Below are positions 23,384 through 25,568 of a DNA stretch of 25,568 bases, one piece after another. Source of the stretch: an uncultured Eubacteriales bacterium (GTDB lineage: Bacteria; Bacillota_A; Clostridia; Peptostreptococcales; Anaerovoracaceae); assembly GCA_902790885.1 (NCBI GenBank), contig CADATR010000005.1, positions 1 through 25,568 on the forward strand, given 5' to 3'. Position 1 is the first letter of the stretch, and every line of letters begins with the position of its first letter. Below the pieces are notes generated by a model. The model searched no databases, was not told the DNA's origin, and saw only the letters and a list, made by a program, of their open reading frames with translations. The position numbers and the translations under genes were made by a program.

Positions 23384-25568
23384 CTATCTGCCCATGATCG
23401 CTTCTACAGCTTCATCTGAGATCAGTGCAGGGCCACCCAGGGTGATCGATCTGATCGCGCCCGCACCTTTTATATAATTTTTTGCAGTTTCGGTGTTAAC
23501 GGAATCCGTCAGGATGATTGGTGCGCTTTCCTGCATCGCCAGAGGTCCGCCTGAAAGTCCGTCCGGGAAGTTCAGTGCATATGCCAGCACTACTGTTTCT
23601 GTCTTCTTGAAGAACTTCTTTGCTACCGCTGCAGATGTCTCATATCTGGTCTGCCCTGCAAGCCGCACTGTAGTTAAACCAAGGTCTTTAAGGCCTTTCT
23701 CTACAGCTGGCCTGACCGCTCCTGTCCCCCCTATAAGGTAGAACTGTTTTGACCGCAGACCCTTGATATATTTCTTTTGCGCATCTGTAAGAGAGTTGCC
23801 TACCAGAAGGATAGGCTTGCCTGCTGCTGATGCCGACAGGCTGTCTGCATATCCGTTCCCCGTGCATACAAGAATGTCCTCAGCCTTAGCGCCCGCAGCC
23901 CTGAGGATAGCCAGATTTGTATCGTACCGGGTCTTTCCTCCGAGTCTTGTTGTTGATATTCCTTTAGCTCTTACTTTGCTCTCGAACTCGGAACTCACTA
24001 CTCCTGTTCCGCCAAGAATGTATACCGTTCCTATAGGCAGGATGTTTTCACTGATATAGTCAACTATTCTGTCTTCTTCGTTCGGTTCTACCAGGAGTAT
24101 CGGTGCGTTCTTCACCTTTGCCAGATATCCGCCGGACAGTGCGTCAGGGAAGTTTTTTCCATATGCTACTATAACATTATCGAATTTCGATCCTGATGCG
24201 GACTCATACATTTCTGCCGCATTCACAGCTGTATCATATCTTGTATCTCCGTAGATCCTGATATCTTCCTCCCCTTCTTTGTCAGAAGTATCCTCTCTGA
24301 CTTTGCCTGGTATCAGCAATTCGCTCTTGTCATAAGTGCTCAGACAATCATCGTCATAGGTATAGGTATAATTATAAGTGTATGCCTTTCCAAGCCTACG
24401 AAAACAGTAGTCCGGATATATTCCTGAATACGGTGATTTGCACATAAACAGACCTTCCTCGGCAAGGCTAGTACCACTATCACTGTGTGTCACATCAACC
24501 AGATAGTTATATCCATTATCTAAGCTGACAACGTTCCACATATGCCCGCCGTTCATCAGCGGTGTAGTTAACATTCCGGTGGCAACGATACAATTGACAT
24601 TACCGGTGAAGTCAGTGAGATCACAAAGAAACTTGAAGGCTTTTGAATAGCCTTCGCATACGACATTGGTCAATGGATCCCCGTCAAAAACCCATATGAG
24701 CTGCCAGGGATCCCCATAGGGTTCATTCTTGCTCAAAGTACGATTGTAATCAACCATCCGGCAGATCTCGTCTCCGTATTTAGATAGTCTCTCTCTGTCT
24801 CCGAGCCCATCATACTTACTGACAATATTACACGCGGTTTCTACGATTTCTATAGATGATTGTCCGATTTCCGTGTCAAATTCATATGTTCCCTCCAGCT
24901 TTGTTCCTGTCTCTGTCTTTATCTCCGAGTATGCTGCTGCTACAGGCAGTTTATAGCACATTTTTCCTTCAGCATATATCCTTTCTTCTGTTATATCCAG
25001 TCTTAAAGTGAATCCGCGACATTCTGTACCGTAGGTTTTGTCATACCAATACAGACTATACGGGTTGTCGGCCAGCAATGCATTGATGACCGCTTTGAAG
25101 TCCTGACATTTTTTCTCGGCTGTTTCGATATTTCCATTATAATCTGTCAGGGACGCAAGCCCGAGGTCAGCTGCAGTCCAGTAGTTTTTATTGCCAAATA
25201 CATCTTCAGCTGACATCTCAAAAATAGTGGATGATCTTTTTCCCGCAGCTACTTTGGCAATCTCTGCATTGAGATAATCGTATGCACCTTTATTGGCTCC
25301 CTTCAGCCTGTTTCCGGCAGTCTTTCTGATTCCGGAGCCATATGCCTTCATCTTAAGATAGCCGTCATACAGCTCCTCAGGTTCATCTCCACTGTCTTCC
25401 AGAACGATCTTCTCGTTCTGAGGCTCCACTATGTCGGTCAAATCCTCGCCGTCAGCATCTTCAACGTTATCTGGCAGTTGCTCTGCTTCAAATGACTGAG
25501 CTTCACTCTCTTCAACCGCCTTATCAGTTTCAGCGTCCGGAGTCTCATCCTGATCAGATGACTGAAAA
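23384..25568 (-). CDS. Transglutaminase-like protein with three CWB2 repeats, 5' part missing
   Basis: The frame stays open to the right edge, so the true start (and probably a signal peptide) lies outside; a TTG at 25441 is just an internal Leu. The visible 727 residues begin with an acidic Glu/Asp-rich stretch. A transglutaminase-like domain follows, with a plausible triad: Cys in NVVCEGYSKAF (codon 24656-24658), His in GGHMWNVV (24542-24544) and Asp in YLVDVTHSD (24494-24496). The last ~290 residues are three cell-wall-binding type 2 repeats, each with a TRYDT/TRYET and an NFPDALSGG-type block plus an ILGG/LIGGTG strand. Such repeats hold clostridial surface proteins to the wall by binding anionic polymers. 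The enzyme part may be a protease or cross-linker; its substrate is unknown. Confidence 0.9.
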   Translation of the reverse strand, partial: FQSSDQDETPDAETDKAVEESEAQSFEAEQLPDNVEDADGEDLTDIVEPQNEKIVLEDSGDEPEELYDGYLKMKAYGSGIRKTAGNRLKGANKGAYDYLNAEIAKVAAGKRSSTIFEMSAEDVFGNKNYWTAADLGLASLTDYNGNIETAEKKCQDFKAVINALLADNPYSLYWYDKTYGTECRGFTLRLDITEERIYAEGKMCYKLPVAAAYSEIKTETGTKLEGTYEFDTEIGQSSIEIVETACNIVSKYDGLGDRERLSKYGDEICRMVDYNRTLSKNEPYGDPWQLIWVFDGDPLTNVVCEGYSKAFKFLCDLTDFTGNVNCIVATGMLTTPLMNGGHMWNVVSLDNGYNYLVDVTHSDSGTSLAEEGLFMCKSPYSGIYPDYCFRRLGKAYTYNYTYTYDDDCLSTYDKSELLIPGKVREDTSDKEGEEDIRIYGDTRYDTAVNAAEMYESASGSKFDNVIVAYGKNFPDALSGGYLAKVKNAPILLVEPNEEDRIVDYISENILPIGTVYILGGTGVVSSEFESKVRAKGISTTRLGGKTRYDTNLAILRAAGAKAEDILVCTGNGYADSLSASAAGKPILLVGNSLTDAQKKYIKGLRSKQFYLIGGTGAVRPAVEKGLKDLGLTTVRLAGQTRYETSAAVAKKFFKKTETVVLAYALNFPDGLSGGPLAMQESAPIILTDSVNTETAKNYIKGAGAIRSITLGGPALISDEAVEAIMGR

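Noticed and set aside
25439..25441. TTG as the start of the CWB2 protein
   Set aside because: No ribosome site; the same acidic reading frame continues unbroken to the window edge, and a surface protein should have a signal peptide upstream.
1..25568. CRISPR arrays, tRNA or rRNA genes, insertion sequences, phage genes
   Set aside because: I saw no regularly spaced repeats, no tRNA or rRNA sequence, and no transposase, integrase or phage protein.

Overview
The window looks like chromosomal DNA from a Gram-positive anaerobe of the Clostridia. I infer this from the CWB2 cell-wall-binding repeats, lipobox lipoproteins, a LytR-CpsA-Psr ligase, a Gram-positive style purE-C-F-M-N order and a zinc-ligand form of ribosomal protein S18. 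A family XIII / Anaerovoracaceae-like lineage is a guess. Base composition is moderate. Both ends cut through genes.

Layout. (1) 1-5369, minus strand: a purine operon running VanZ-like, purE, purC, purF, purM, purN and a stand-alone IMP cyclohydrolase whose end lies outside the window. A long inverted-repeat element sits between purE and purC, and two hairpins sit between purM and purN. The PurF has lost the glutaminase nucleophile and other active-site residues while keeping its PRPP loop and Fe-S cysteines. (2) 5370-9800: two secreted or anchored proteins sharing a ~240-residue C-terminal propeller-like domain, one with SH3b domains (plus strand) and one with FN3 and Ig-like domains (minus strand). 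They flank a ketopantoate-reductase-like gene. (3) 9796-11015, minus: rpsF-ssb-rpsR with its own promoter, hairpin leader and terminator. (4) 11019-18300, minus: a tightly packed cell-surface glycopolymer operon, rmlB - wecE - FN3/propeller protein - tagO/wecA-like - LCP ligase - membrane O-acyltransferase. (5) 18484-21110, plus: an acidic lipoprotein and a large GT-C-like membrane protein, closed by a strong terminator. (6) 21165-25568, minus: a lipoprotein polysaccharide deacetylase, a Wzx-like flippase, and a partial transglutaminase-like / CWB2 wall protein.

How the parts fit. RmlB and WecE should make a dTDP-4-amino-4,6-dideoxyhexose. TagO would start a lipid-linked glycan, the flippase would export it, the GT-C protein could add to or polymerise it outside, the deacetylase and acyltransferase could decorate it, and the LCP protein would ligate it to the wall. 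Three propeller-domain proteins with different wall-facing modules lie in and beside this cluster, which suggests a surface system. That link is inference from position.

Most notable: the glutaminase-dead PurF inside an otherwise normal pur operon; the three-member propeller family; a promoter embedded in a terminator hairpin upstream of the flippase; two genes that look leaderless; and the ~144-bp palindromic element in the pur operon.
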